A stretch of DNA of 64,000 bases, taken from positions 1 through 64,000 of the forward strand of contig JAYJML010000072.1 in assembly GCA_035610835.1 (NCBI GenBank), given 5' to 3'. This DNA comes from Ophiura sarsii. Taxonomy: Eukaryota; Echinodermata; Ophiuroidea; Amphilepidida; Ophiuridae. Below the pieces are notes generated by a model. It was not told the origin of the DNA and ran no database searches. It was given only the letters and a program-made list of their open reading frames with translations. Position 1 is the stretch's first letter. The number at the start of each line of letters is the position of its first letter. Positions 1 through 11,700 of the stretch are shown here, piece after piece. Made by a program: the position numbers and the translations under genes.

Positions 1-39
1 GTCCCTCAGCAGTTAACCTAACATACGGTCAGTGTTGTG

Positions 40-530
40 ACAACACGGGTCAACGACTTACTTGGACTTAAGTCATCATTTTTGATAACTTGGAATTGAC
101 TCGAGTAACTGATAGCAACGACTTGACCTGCCTTGTGACTTGATTCAAAAACTGTTTTAAAGTCGTGACTTTAATCGAATCACTCATTCAAAAGACTTGA
201 ATTGACTCGAGTCACTTTTCAAAAAGACTTGACTTGTCCTAGACTAACTTTAACTTGAATAAATTGAGTCTAAACAAATTATTACTATTCTAATTAATAT
301 TAATATACCTAAATTTCTTATACACATGATCATGACTTAACAGGTAATTTCAGTATATAAAGCTAATAGTTTCATGATCAGTATGACTTGATACGACTAG
401 GAAGCTTAAGATATCATTGACTTGACTTGAATTGAGGTAAATTGAGAAAGACCTGACATGACTCGAGTGACATCTGTATGTGTCTTGACTTGACTTATGA
501 CTTGGTCACGAAACTACATATGTTCCTTCT
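40..530. repeat. ACTTGACT/GACTCGAGT dispersed repeat, copy 1
   Basis: The stretch is rich in direct and palindromic variants of ACTTGACTCGAGTCA. A second copy in the same orientation is at 60541-60894, sharing aggtaatttcagtatat and the acttgacttg runs. No coding sequence is seen. The family is not recognised. Confidence 0.6.
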
Positions 531-1273
531 TGGCGCCAGTGTGCAATGCGGCGCGCATCATAGCAACCGGCTTCTCATGTCACAAAATATTTGGGTATTG
601 TAATTGATGATCTGCACCAAAAATACTAGTCTGGGTTGAGAGCAACTTGCTGTGCTCCATCATGTATTTCATATATTCATTGGAGATGTGATGCACCCCT
701 GTCCAGGAATAGGGGATAGATTCATATCTCATCAGGTGGCTTCACATAATCGAGTTGTAATCTGGTCAGGGGGTGATGTCACCCTTTGAGATTGTGTCTT
801 ACCTCTCATCAACCTGGTAACATGTTTGTACATATTATTCAAACACACTATAAAAATGACAATTTTCACCCCAAAACCCATACAAGAGTGTGGGTTTTTT
901 ATATTTTTATTTCAAAAAAAAATAATCAAATTTTCTAAGCTCAAAGTTCAGCCAACAAGATGTTGAAATCACACAAAGAGTCGCACATATATTTTTTAAA
1001 CCGTTAAAAATCTGAAAAGAATCTAAAAAAAAACCACCTGAAAAAACACCTGAAAACAAATCGGAGCGGCCCTAAATCTGACGAGCGGGCGGTTGAGGAC
1101 AACATATCATTTTTTGTTGGCCTTATGTACCGTCTATTGAGCCTTGGGGCACTCCACACCGAATTGACCTAGGGCTCGAGGGCTCAAAGTTGACGAGCTC
1201 AATTAAGTGTTATAAGCGAAAGGAATGACATTGTCGCACGGAAAAGAGATTTGCTAGAATTCCAAATCACATA
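531..1273. other. non-coding, nothing recognised
   Basis: AT-rich DNA with short homopolymers and no long ORF. No Roco exon was found here on the minus strand. Part of 535-800 is less AT-rich but matches no family I know. Confidence 0.5.
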
Positions 1274-2565
1274 CACGGTGAGTCAAAAAAAAGTGTTCTC
1301 TGATTGAAAAATGAATAAAAAATATTTCTGACCACAAAATTAAGGCAACCAATAATTTAATCAATTGCACCATTTATTTGCTATAATCGGCAAAAAGAAT
1401 CACGGCAATGGTACCGTTTAGTAGATATGAATATTTCTGTAAAAGAACTGAATTTTGAAACCGAACAAATTTGTGATTTCACGCTCAATGAGCGCTTAAT
1501 AATGTGTAGGCCTACTAGGTTTACTACATAATAGCCTTGTTCAGAATTTTTCCTCATTATTTAACATGAAATAAAGTTAAAATATTATCACCACTTGTGA
1601 GTTAAAGTAATTGAAAGGATTTAAAAATGATCCATGGATTTCATAAACATGATAAACAAGACGAGGACGTGGAATAAAAAATGGCAAAATTAGTGTTTTG
1701 ATAAAAAATAATATTGCAACTAGTTTTCATAAATACGTTCGATTACGTAAATATTGTTCTTGATACAGTTAAAATATACGGTCAAAATATCGATGTCCAT
1801 AGTAAGTAAAAGTCTCTCTCTCTTTCTCTACATGGCCATTCATTCTTGAAGACAATTTGTTTTCAGGTAAGTCCAGCAATGGGCAAATATTCAAGAAGCT
1901 CTTCCTTCTACATGACCACCATTATTGTTAATACAACGTATCGCTCTGGTCTTCATGTTGTTGATAGCGCGCCTGGAGACCCTTCTTCGACGCAAAACTT
2001 TCCATGCATTGTCAATACCTTGCCGTAGACTTTAGAACCTTTTGTCAGGACTGTAATTTTTTTATTGCTTATAATAATACCTGATGATATTGAATTTCGG
2101 ATCCAAAAATTGCCACTTTTAAGTGGTAAAAAACGAGATTTTTCCAAAAAAAATTGGCACTTTTTGGTCTCTAATTAAAAAAATAATAAATATTTTCAAA
2201 AACAACAACACGATTCCTAGGGAATTGTATGAGGAATATAATAAAACTAGTATGACACAATTTGACAAAATATATTTTGAGTTATCGTTGCAGAACCTAA
2301 AATGGGGCCAAAAACGTGTTTTTTATAATCTTTTCCAAAATGGTCAATTTCATGATCATGGTTGGATTCATTGAACCCTTTCCTGCAAAAAAATGTATAC
2401 TTTAATATAGATTAAATGAATAATGAAGAAGTTACGGCAGTTTTACGGAGGCTGTACCTGACCCCTTAATAGGTCTTGTTTACCATTACAATAATGTGGG
2501 TGACAAATGCTCATATTTCTTTTTAAAAACCCTTCAAGTTGAGTACACTTTTTTTACTCACCCTG
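1274..2565. mobile_element. Tc1/mariner-like element, 1292 bp, decayed
   Basis: The ends read CACGGTGAGTCAAAAAAAAG on the left and the inverted CAGGGTGAGTAAAAAAAGTG on the right. Both lie next to TA (1272-1273 and 2566-2567), the mariner target duplication. The length is typical of an autonomous mariner, but only short ORFs remain and I recognise no transposase motif. Confidence 0.6.
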
Positions 2566-2669
2566 TATGAGATCGGGAATCTTTTCTCATGAGAAACTGT
2601 AGCACCCGGTAACCTATCTGACATAGCCAAATGGTAGTACTAGAATGAATGAACTATTGTGACATTGAG

Positions 2670-3105
2670 CAAACTAATAATAATAATAATAATAATAAAT
2701 AATAATAATAATAATGGTAATTTATAAAGCGCCGGTATCCGCCGCAAGCGACGCTCATGGCGCTTCTCTGCATAACAACCAAAATAACATAAGCACGAAT
2801 AGGAACAAAGATGAGGAGAGTCACATCAAGCAAATGCTTCAGAGTACAAATATGTCTTCAAGTTTTTCTTAAAAATATGTACAGAGTTTGACTGTTTCAC
2901 ATAATCAGGCAAGCTATTCCATAGTTTTGGTGCTGCGACTTGAAAACTTCGCTGTCCCCACTAATGTTTAGCCAATGTTTCCTGGAGAAGACCTTGTTTT
3001 GAAGACCGTAGCCCGCGATGCCCTGGCACATATGGTTGAACAAGTTCTGTTAAATAAGAAGGAGCTGCATCATGTAAGATTTTGAAAATAATAAGGCAGA
3101 TGAAC
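2670..3105 (-). mobile_element. CR1/L2-like non-LTR retrotransposon 3' end
   Basis: Read on the minus strand, the region encodes a decayed C-terminus (ILHDAAPSYLTELVQPYVPG, then VAAPKLWNSLPDYVKQS) with an internal stop. It ends in a GCGCTTTATAA-type 3' sequence and an (ATT)n tail at 2675-2714. PSYL, RSL and APKLWNSLP are typical of the segment after the reverse transcriptase in CR1/L2 elements. It is 5'-truncated close to the donor of exon 13. Confidence 0.75.
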
Positions 3106-3145
3106 ACTGACTTTTGGAACTTATCACGGCTCCAACTATCCTTAC

Positions 3146-3269
3146 CTGGTAGAAATCCGTGGAAATCGATATAGAAATCAGCAGGTTTTCCACAATCTTC
3201 CGATATCTCTTTGACTTCTTCATCTGTACACGGCTGCAGACAAGCTGGAACATAGAAACTCTCAGAGCT
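3146..3269 (-). CDS. Roco gene exon 13: COR-B entry, last exon in window
   Basis: Exon of 124 bp (41 codons + 1 nt): SSESFYVPACLQPCTDEEVK ... PADFYIDFHGFLP. FYVPACL and FYIDFHGFLP match the COR sequence that follows the MEKFDLL segment. Acceptor ...ttgctag; donor gtaagg. The open phase (1 nt of Gly) shows that the gene continues to the left; I found no convincing next exon between 1 and 3145. The 5'-truncated end of a CR1-like fragment lies about 40 bp past the donor. Confidence 0.88.
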
Positions 3270-3419
3270 CTAGCAAGCAAAATAATTAGACAATATTTTC
3301 AGCAGCAATCTCCATAAGAGTAGTGAATGAGTGAAATGGTCATCACTAAAATGTAGTTTATTGTAGGGGAACTACCGTACCGATTGTATGGAACACTATT
3401 GAACCGATTTGTGGTATTG

Positions 3420-3680
3420 TGTACTGAGACACCTCAACAGTCCGCTCCAGAACGGGACCACGTTCGGCTTGAGGGTGTGCTATTTAGAGACGCACTGCTT
3501 TTTTTTTACACGGCGGCGGCATCAAGTGACGGGAGTCCGTCTTCCGTTGGGTGACAAATAAGTTCGATATTTCAATAGAGGGCGGACTTGGGAGCCGGAA
3601 ATTTCATTAGATAGCGGGATTGGGAACGAGACTACGTTTCCAAAGGAACGGCCTCCCGTCACAATAACTTTCAAGATTGA
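3420..3680. repeat. dispersed repeat, inverted relative to 39118-39330
   Basis: Shared landmarks in opposite orientation include gacgcactgc/gtgcgtcac, cacggcg, the sequence around 'gtgacgg...gtccgtc', and aacgagactacgtttccaaa with its counterpart tttggaaacgcagtcccgtt. Part of the same sequence (the gagcgccctcaa-like segment) appears near 6970-7040. No coding capacity. Confidence 0.55.
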
Positions 3681-5399
3681 ATAAAAAAAAATCGTATTTT
3701 GCCGATTTTCAACCATAAGATATATAATAATGTTAAAAAATCCATCACTATATAATACGACAAGGCTTATATTTAACGTAAAAAATCACCACACTTAAAC
3801 ATTCATTAAAATGGTGTATGGTGTAAACTTGCCTAGAAAATGGTAGTCTCATCGCGGTATATAGGCTCAAAAAGGTGCAATTTCGACATGTATTTCGAGA
3901 TGTTGGGATCAAGGGTAAGATAAAATCATCGGACCAGCTGTCGCGAGGAATTCTGGTACTTCGGCTGCCCTAAATTTGGTAAGATGTTAATTGGTATGCA
4001 AATATTTAGGGTTGAAAAGCAAAAATGCTATAATTGCACAATTTGACGGGTACACATTACCACGGTGATGCACACCCGTCCATAGATATCTTATGCGCCG
4101 TAAGGCGCTAGATGGGAAACTCCCCGCGTATTTGGTGCGTAAAGTGAAGCCGAACGTTTTTGTTTACATTTTACGCAGCCGTGCGTACTTCTGAAAAATA
4201 TTACGCACATACGCAGCCTTTTCCGCGTTATTTGTCAGGGGCTGTGTATCATCACGCCGCAAAGAGCGAGTTTTAATCAGAAAAGAAGCTGTCTCCTTTG
4301 TCTAATTTAGATTGAAACTGTTTTGAAGTTATATCTGTCTCAGAAATAAGTTCATCCTTCTGCGCTTTCGGACTGCCTTTGTAATCGTGACCTGGCCTCA
4401 TTATGATGTTGAAAGTATTGTTTTTGACGGGGTTTTTGAAATCAAAATATGAAGTGAGTTTTCAGATTGAAGTAGAAACATTTTCATATCGTAAGTATTT
4501 TTGTTTTTTCAATTTTATTTGAAACTAAACACTTTTTTGAATTAGATCTTGATTTTATGATAGGAGTTTTTTGATCTATAAGTTGTTGTTTTTTCTTATC
4601 ATTTTTTCACAACAGAATGATCATTTCTGTCTTCACTATCACGCTAGTAAAACAGCCAATGACATGCAGGCAAACTAGATCGAAGAGTGACTAAATAGAA
4701 ACGAATTAACAGGCGCCGCGCCTACTATATATAATAATAATCATCCACTCGTTACTGAACTCGGTTCTTGTCTCAATAAAGTAAGTTGTCTTGCTTGTTT
4801 TCATTACAGTGTCAATTTGTTTGTTCACAAAGTAACACAAAATTGCTAATTTTGGCACATTTGATTTGTGACTTTGTCTCATTCTCATTAATGTGGCCAA
4901 GTCCAGCAACATGTCATCATTGCACATTTGGTATCATTTTAAAGAAGAACACTTCAGCTTTCCATTGATAGGCAACATGATACAAGAGGGTAATAAATAA
5001 TAAAGATATACTTAATTAAAAAAGTTTCCTAACTTTTTGTGAGCAGTTTATTTACAATTAAAAGAAAGTTATTTTCTTTCTATTATAATAGGTGGTCCTT
5101 ATTTAAAATAAAAATGATTCTTGTTTATGCATGACTAGTCAATAATGCCCACCTTTCACCTTTCACGTCAATAACTTCCCTGTATCGTTGAAAAGCGCAC
5201 TTTTCGGAAAACATCATTTTGGGGAAATGTGACTTTGAGAGAAGTAACCAATGTAAGGGTAAAGTTTGAATGGGCATAGCCAAGCATGCACCCATTTTCA
5301 ATCTCTGAAAACGCTTAATTTTGCGTGGAGGTTATGCATACAAATAAAAGGGGGTTAACATGGATCTTGCAGGTGAAAAAAAATGAAGAACACACATTA

Positions 5400-6304
5400 C
5401 ACTCTCAGAACAAAGGTTAAAATCTTTAACCATGTTGGTTAGAATTTTAACCAACGGGAGGTTACCAGGTGAACCAACAAGTAGTTGGTTAAAAAATGTT
5501 GGTTAAACTTTTATTTCTTTCGCTAAACTTTCACCCAGACAACATTACAATATTGCCCTTCCGTAGACAGGACCAACTTTGGCAAAGGGCAAGGGACAAG
5601 ACACACGATCCTAGCCCAAAGACCAGGAAGCGATAACTTGTAAAGGCGGCCCCAATTTTTAGACCACGTCAGAATTTGTATATGAAATCAATCGTGTTAT
5701 ATTGTGAGATAGGCTTTTACGACGGGTATTTTTCCGCCCCTGGTCCGCGGCTGTCTGTGTGTAGAGTAGATCTATCAGTTGGCTGCCTGTGTGTAGAGCT
5801 ATATCAGTCGCCGGACCGTGAATTGCCCACCGGTCGCGGTGGTTGTTGTTGGTAAAGGTGAGGTGGAATGGTGTGGTGGGATGGGGGAGGGGAGGTGAGT
5901 GGTGTGGTGGGATGGGGGAGAGAAGGGTAGGGAGGGGGTAGGATGGAGGTGGGGGAGAATAGAGCCGTCTTGAACCAAGAGTAATATCGGGCACTACCAT
6001 GCAGGGGTGGAAAATAACACGATTGATTTCATATACAAATTCTGACGTGGTCTTAATATTATGCGCAAATTATTTTCACGCCATTGAAATTCTTTGGCGT
6101 GAATCTTGTTATGACCTATTGTTGGTTAAAATTATGATGCCTTAACCAACGTTGAATAAACTAAAAATGAATTATATTTTTACTCTTTAACCAACGCAGT
6201 ATTAAAAGTAATTTTTAACCAACGCTTCATTTTTAACCAATGTAGTATACTTTTTAACCAACATTTTTTTAACCCATGGGTTTTTAATACCTGTTCTGAG
6301 AGTG
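5400..6304. mobile_element. TA-flanked MITE with TTGGTTAA motifs
   Basis: Terminal inverted repeats CACTCTCAGAACA and TGTTCTGAGAGTG are each flanked by TA (5398-5399, 6305-6306), as in Tc1/mariner insertions. Interior arms are made of repeated TTAACCAACG/TTGGTTAAA. The element is interrupted by another at 5662-6052; without it the element is about 510 bp. Confidence 0.8.
5662..6052. mobile_element. Nested 391-bp TIR element with 39-bp perfect repeats
   Basis: Arms 5662-5700 and 6014-6052 are perfect inverted repeats beginning GACCACGTCAGAATTTG. They are flanked by TTA on both sides (5659-5661, 6053-6055), which suggests a PIF/Harbinger-type 3-bp duplication. The interior is C/G-skewed and gives a proline-rich spurious ORF at 5659-6000. 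Confidence 0.8.
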
Positions 6305-7225
6305 TATGGTTCCAATTAACCTTTGTGTTGAGTCGGGGGGGGGGGGGGGTGACCCCTTTTCGAACAAAACAAGGACATCATTTTGTCTGAAAATGACACT
6401 TACTATTAATTTTTAGCAATCCGATTTGCTCAAAAACAAGAACATTATTCAAAATATTCTCTTTCTAATTCCAAAAATTGGTGGTTGATTAGGCCTACAT
6501 GACGCATACTCATCGTGTTATTAAATTTGAACGTTGTAAAACTGATTGTTTTAAAATAACTTTAACAAAAAGCTTTGTGTTGAACATTTATAATAGACTA
6601 CCATTGCTATTAGCAGGCTTACCCTTTTCTCTTACGCGAACAAACCATCCCTAATTTGGGGAAATTGCGGAAATAATAACATGTTGGCTGTGAGAGAAGC
6701 ACTGTAAGCGAGCGTTGTACCGTGGCACGGTCGCGTATCTCGACGCGGGGAAGTACGTCGCACAATTTAAACGCGTACGCACTTTTCTTACGAATAGGTC
6801 GCGTCAAGGCGCGTGGGTACCGAAAAGTACCCAGCTGGATTATTCTTGAGCTGAAATAACAGGGGAAGGATAGGTCGCGTCAAGGCGCGTAGGGCTGGTG
6901 CGTGGCTTCATTCTTTTTGGGGAGTTTCCGATCTACGCTCCGCTTAGATATCTATGCACCCGTCAATCTATAGCGCCCTCAAGTGAAATGGGCTCTCGTT
7001 CCGGAGCTGACTGCTCAAGTGGGAAAGTGACTTCAGCAGGTGTCAATATTGGCGGCGACGTCAACATGTAATTTAGTGACAGGCGCAGCACCTTCCACGC
7101 CACACTCCTCTTTGATTGCGTTGATGCAAACACCGTATTGTATCAGATGAATTTAGTAGAATACGCACTGACGTAACTTCCCAACTTGATGTGACACAAA
7201 CACATAAACGGTAGTCATACCTTAC

Positions 7226-7387
7226 CTCTTTCGAACCCATTCGAGGACACAGAAGGTCAAACTTCTCCATTAGAGCAAAGAGGGACCGCCTTGGAAGTAA
7301 AATATCTTTCCACTTGCTTTTGAGAAGTTTTCCCTCCAGGATGCCTGTCTTCGCCAGGTTACGCCATTCCTGCTTCAAGGTAGCACG
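7226..7387 (-). CDS. Roco gene exon 12: COR
   Basis: Exon of 162 bp, 54 codons, phase 0: RATLKQEWRNLAKTGILEGK, LLKSKWKDILLPRRSLFALM and EKFDLLCPRMGSKE. The GILxxxLLxxxWK...LLxLMEKFDLL pattern is a standard COR segment (with FALM here). Acceptor ...cttatag; donor gtaagg. Confidence 0.93.
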
Positions 7388-7910
7388 CTATAAGTTGAAT
7401 AGCAATAATATTGGATCATTAATCATATCAGATTTTATATAATAAACGGCTCATCTGTACGAATTATCGAAATTCTCAATTCTGATGTGGCGCAGCGCTA
7501 TGGTGAACAATTAAGTCACCAAATGTAACAAAATGTTGGTTTATTCTTGAGATCAATACCAATGGACTAACACAAACACATAAAAAACATACATACATAT
7601 ATATATATACATACTGTTATACTGTACACAGCGCCCTACTGGGCATTAACGGTACAGTGCCTCTGAAACCTAGTGACATGAGTTTTTGTGTACAGGTAAC
7701 AGACCCGGGATTATCCCCTGCTCTTTACGACGAGGTCTGCAACTATTTAACGTGTTCAGGGTGAAGCGTCTGAATACACGGGGCCAACGGCTTAACGTGA
7801 CTCTCCGAATCACGGCGAACCGTCACTCAATTTGTGCAACTTTGTATAATCTTAAAGCGCTGATTTTACAACAAACCTGTATGTAGAGCTTTAGAGCTTA
7901 AGCTATCTAC

Positions 7911-8745
7911 TAACTCATATCCCTCCCCGTCCCCCACCAATCAATGTTGAGGGTCCCAAAGACCGTGGAGATGAAACGGTTCCGAACAACATTGAACGTG
8001 GGGGGGGGGGGGGGGGGGGGGGGGTGATTTCAACGATGTGTTCCAACAGTTATTTCGCGTGGCGTATGGAGTGCAAATCATGAACTTTATACGAACAATG
8101 TAATAACTCAAACTGTCCATATCTTGCCCGTATTGATGTGTAATAAACCACAATATTAGATACCATTTCATTATTTCTTGGTCAAAAAGTCGAGTGATAT
8201 GCTCGAAGCTTATGCAAGCGCTTAGCGCAAGCTGTAAACCAAGGGCTACGCATGGGATTGGGTCGAGCGCCACGCAAGAACCGTCAAAGTTGTATTAATC
8301 ATCATTTATACCTTTTTCGTGTTTATCGGGGTATTGGCTGCTTTTTTAAAAATAAATAAGTCGGGCTTCCTTGAATAGGAGCAAATATTCAGGTTTAGGT
8401 ATTTTAATATAACCAATCCCTAATTCGGAACTGTCTACACCTCTTGATGATGCTATCTCTATTTACTGAAAATCAAAAAAGACTTACAAATAAAAAAGTT
8501 ATGGCTAAAAATGTAAAATCAGATGATTTTTTTTTGACTTCATCCCGACAATCCAAGAAATTTGGTGTTGGAACACAGAGTCCATTTCTCCGCTAACATC
8601 AACTCATATCCCTCCCCCTCCCCCACTCATCAATGTTGAGGGTCCCAACGACCGTGGAGATGAAACGGTTCCGAACAACATTGAACGGGGGGACTGGGGG
8701 TTGATTTCAACGAGGTCCACAAAATGTTCCAACAGTTATTTCCTG
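7911..8745. repeat. Direct duplication of about 140 bp (7911-8055 and 8601-8745)
   Basis: Both copies contain caatgttgagggtcccaa, gtggagatgaaacggttccg, a G-run and gttccaacagttatttc. They are about 690 bp apart in the same orientation and lie between exons 12 and 11. The first copy holds a run of about 23 G near 8000. ORFs read through both copies share a peptide only because of the duplication. Confidence 0.7.
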
Positions 8746-9274
8746 AATTGTAGAGCTTTTGGGGGTGAACAAAGAATCCTGGTTTCAAGGCGACTTGAAC
8801 ATTGAACCCACGATTGATAGAAAACTCCCGACTGACGACCAACTCTACCTTCAATAAGGTAAACATTTATAAGGTTTATCTTCATATAAGGTCAACATCT
8901 GTATCTCAGGTATTTACAAGCCCGTTTAGTTCTTGTAACAACTAGCTCGTTCTCAAAATCAAAATTTGAATACCCGTTTCTGAAGAACCTTCTTACAAAT
9001 ATTGATTCCACCTATCGTGACACAATTCTATAGTTTAGTCGTCCCAATTGACAAGAATAAGCGTTTTGTATCAGTCAGTAATTTCTGTGATGATTAAATA
9101 AAATAGATCAAGACTGATTTTGAGATTTTTTCACCACTGTTGATCGATGAAATTATTGAATTGATCATTTAAAATTAGCAACATCAAAAATCATTTTTAA
9201 TATGATCCCCAAACAAGTACCCAAACCAAATTTGATATGCTCAGCACTTAGTCTACCAAAATAATGTTAAGCAC

Positions 9275-9481
9275 CTGTTCGTCGGGGCGCTTGATAGTGA
9301 TAATCTCCTTGAAAATACCGATAAGCCATTGCGGGTCCAGTATGACCATGTCTTGTAGATGCGGATTGCTGTTGTCTTTGTCTCCAAAATATATGATCGT
9401 CCCAAGATCATGGTAGAATTGCAGCATCGTAAAGAGTGTGGTTTCGTCGTTGGTATCGAGGTCCTGTGCAAGTGCTCGTAC
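9275..9481 (-). CDS. Roco gene exon 11: COR-A
   Basis: Exon of 207 bp, 69 codons, phase 0: VRALAQDLDTNDETTLFTML, QFYHDLGTIIYFGDKD, then LQDMVILDPQWLIGIFKEI ending RPDEQ. FYHDLGxIIYF and VILDPQWL are the most conserved COR motifs. Acceptor ...tggaaag; donor gtgctt, a non-ideal donor. Confidence 0.94.
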
Positions 9482-10007
9482 CTTTCCAAAGAAACAAAAC
9501 AACGGCAGAGTTTGATTTAGATGTTTCAACCAAACTTAGATCTAAGTCATTGGCTTGGTAAACATAATAAACAGGGTGTATCAAACATGCAACTGTTTTG
9601 CAGTTTAACATACCTCTAATAGAAATCTATAATCATTTACAGTAGATATCATGTTGGAGCCATGTCTCGGCTATTGTACCCTATATACAGGGCGTGTCAA
9701 AAAGTGTCCCATGTGATTTCTTTTGCCATGAAAAACATAAGATTGGATCTGAAATAGTAATAATCATGTTCAGTAATGAGTCATACAAAATAAACCTAAA
9801 CACAAGTCTACAATATACACAGTTGCACAAATACAATAGCTTAAATACGAAACTATAAATAAAATAAATTAAGTCTGACATGAATATGGACCGAGACCAC
9901 GGATCTTAGTCGAGCACGTTAACAATGACAATTTGGTCAAAATCGGAGCATGTCTTAAATATTTACCCATGTATACCTGGTATAGGACAATGACCTTACT
10001 GACCCTA

Positions 10008-11337
10008 CACGATTAGAAATGAGTGTCACATTTCGTTGGGTACAAAAGAAATGTGTAGTTTTTTACCCAATATTGTGCTAAACATCGATTTCGTAACATA
10101 ACTTTTTACACATGCAATAGTTTACTATTGAATTCCGAGTTTTACACTCTGGGAGTGTAGAAAAGAGCCCGTAATTGGGTAAAACATCATTTGACACCAT
10201 GAAAGTGTAAGATTGTTGGATAAAAAATGAACACAACAGTGGTTGTGTAGAGTCTTACACAACACATAGTAAACATTTTACCCATCAAATAGCTAATTTT
10301 TACCAAAAAAAGTTACTCTACACAGCCGTGTGCATAATGTTGTGTAAAGTGTTACACAACAAAAGGGTAAATTGCCTACACAGAATTATTGGGTAAAGGA
10401 AATTTACCCAATTCATGTGTACCAAAATGACACTGTTGGGTAAAACCTCTTCACAACCCCGGTTGTGTAAAGTGTTACACATAATTGGGTCAAAATAGGG
10501 AACATGGTCGTTTTGGGGTAAACATTTACCCAACGATATTGTAGTTTTAAACTTTGTTGGGTAAAATTTCTGTGTAGAAAGCCGCGTTACCGATCGATGT
10601 AACCATTGTCCAGTCAATGTAAAGTAAACTAGCCGTGCGTGTAGTGTCGCGCGAGCACATTATTATCAAGGTCGATTTTTCGACGGTTTTCCGGCAACCT
10701 GACCTTCACACATCGGTCTCCTTTAAGATAATAGCATTATAATTTACTAGTTTCGTTATATTTATGCTTTTTTATTTCAATCTCAACATTTACCGACTAA
10801 TTTCAGCAATTTCTTTCTATCTTGTCATATTTAGTCATACAAAATAGTTTATATTAACACAAAACACTTCCAAATATCAACTACTTCGTTAGCACAGTGG
10901 CTACAGCGTCAGTCTTCGAATACAGAGATTGTGGGTTCGAGCCCCGTTCCGGTCAAGTTAAGTTATTCTAAAAATCTTTAATTCCGTGGATAAATAGAAT
11001 TGCGAAAGAAGATTAGAATGCAAATATGACACTCAAAATGGCTTAAAATATATACCTGCATTTTTTGAAATTAATTTATGTGTACCAAAATGACACAAGT
11101 ATTGGGTAAAACCTGTTGTGTAAAGTGTTACACATAATTGGGTCAAAATAGGGAACATGGTCGTTTTGGGGTAAACATTTACCCAACGATTGCTGGGTAA
11201 AATGTTCACTATGTGTTGTGTAAGACTCTACACAACCACTGTTGTGTTCATTTTTACCCAACAAACATGCATGTTCCCTTTTTACCATCCTGAAGTGTAG
11301 TATTTTACCCAACATTGCTTAATTTTTTCTAAGAGTG
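10008..11337. mobile_element. TA-flanked element with TTGGGTAAA/TTACACAA motifs
   Basis: The right end is TTTCTAAGAGTG followed by TA (11338-11339). The left end TA-CACGATTAGAAAT is a degraded inverted copy. Interior sequence is full of TTACCCAA/TTGGGTAA and TTACACAA words. The block at 10416-10530 is directly repeated at 11076-11190, and between them lie about 475 bp of unrelated DNA with a tRNA-like box. Probably a mariner-type MITE with an internal insertion or duplication. Confidence 0.55.
10884..10962 (+). other. tRNA-like sequence, possible SINE head
   Basis: TTAGCACAGTGGCTACAGCG resembles a pol III A box and GGGTTCGAGCCCC a B box, with spacing like a tRNA. The acceptor ends do not pair and the anticodon stem is poor, so I do not call a functional tRNA. 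It sits inside the 10008-11337 element. Confidence 0.45.
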
Positions 11338-11439
11338 TATGTGGACTTGAGAATTATCACGAACAACGTTTGTGCATGTGCACCTGAGAATTGTTTTGAC
11401 TAATTTTGACACTCATGGACGTTTTTCTGGTATCTTCAA

Positions 11440-11700
11440 GGGGCAACACAAATTGCTGGGACCACAGTTCTGTTTGACATCCTTCTTACGCAACAAAGAC
11501 CAGATCTCGTCCTCATCAATCAAGGTTCAAAGTCGATCATTATTTTTGAACTCACTATTCCGTTCGAGCGTAAAATTAATTCTGCTCATGATCGCAAACT
11601 CAATGAATACACCGGCCTTGCCAGTGACCGGCAAGAAAAGGGTTATGACACCTAGCTCATTATGTGTTGAAATTAGTTCTAGAAGCCTTATTTTAAGTTA
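11440..11700 (+). pseudogene. Non-LTR retroelement C-terminal endonuclease-like remnant
   Basis: A frame from about 11446 reads IAGTTVLFDILLTQQRPDLV, then IIIFELTIPFE and HDRKLNEYTGLASDRQEKGY before decaying. RPDxV...ELTxPFE...AHxxKLxxY is a PD-(D/E)xK-like pattern known from the C-termini of some metazoan retroelement polyproteins. A frameshift separates it from the DTHGRFSG segment upstream. The following 500 bp look like a 3' UTR with aataaa near 12165. It is a dead fragment; the clade is not assigned. Confidence 0.5.

Larger units (their letters stand above)
4061..6970. mobile_element. Putative 2.9-kb element with inverted ends, host of two nested insertions
   Basis: The left end (about 4075-4165: cacccgtccatagatatctt, gggaaactcccc, gaagcc) recurs inverted at about 6895-6970 (ggcttc, ggggagtttcc, agatatctatgcacccgtc). 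Both ends carry GC-rich gcgtacgca-like stretches that stand out from the AT-rich middle. The match is imperfect and I see no clear target duplication. The interior holds the 905-bp element at 5400-6304. Confidence 0.45.

Noticed and set aside
1..3145. Search for the next Roco exon (rest of COR)
   Set aside because: No minus-strand frame with an acceptor, matching phase and COR-like residues was found; the next exon is probably beyond the left edge.
5659..6000. Proline-rich 113-codon ORF
   Set aside because: Lies wholly inside the nested 391-bp MITE and reflects its skewed composition.
9685..9710. Mariner-like end (TACAGGGCGTGTCAAAAAGTG)
   Set aside because: No matching inverted end was found to the right or left, so an element cannot be delimited.
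10884..10962. Functional tRNA gene
   Set aside because: A- and B-box words are present but the acceptor and anticodon stems do not pair.
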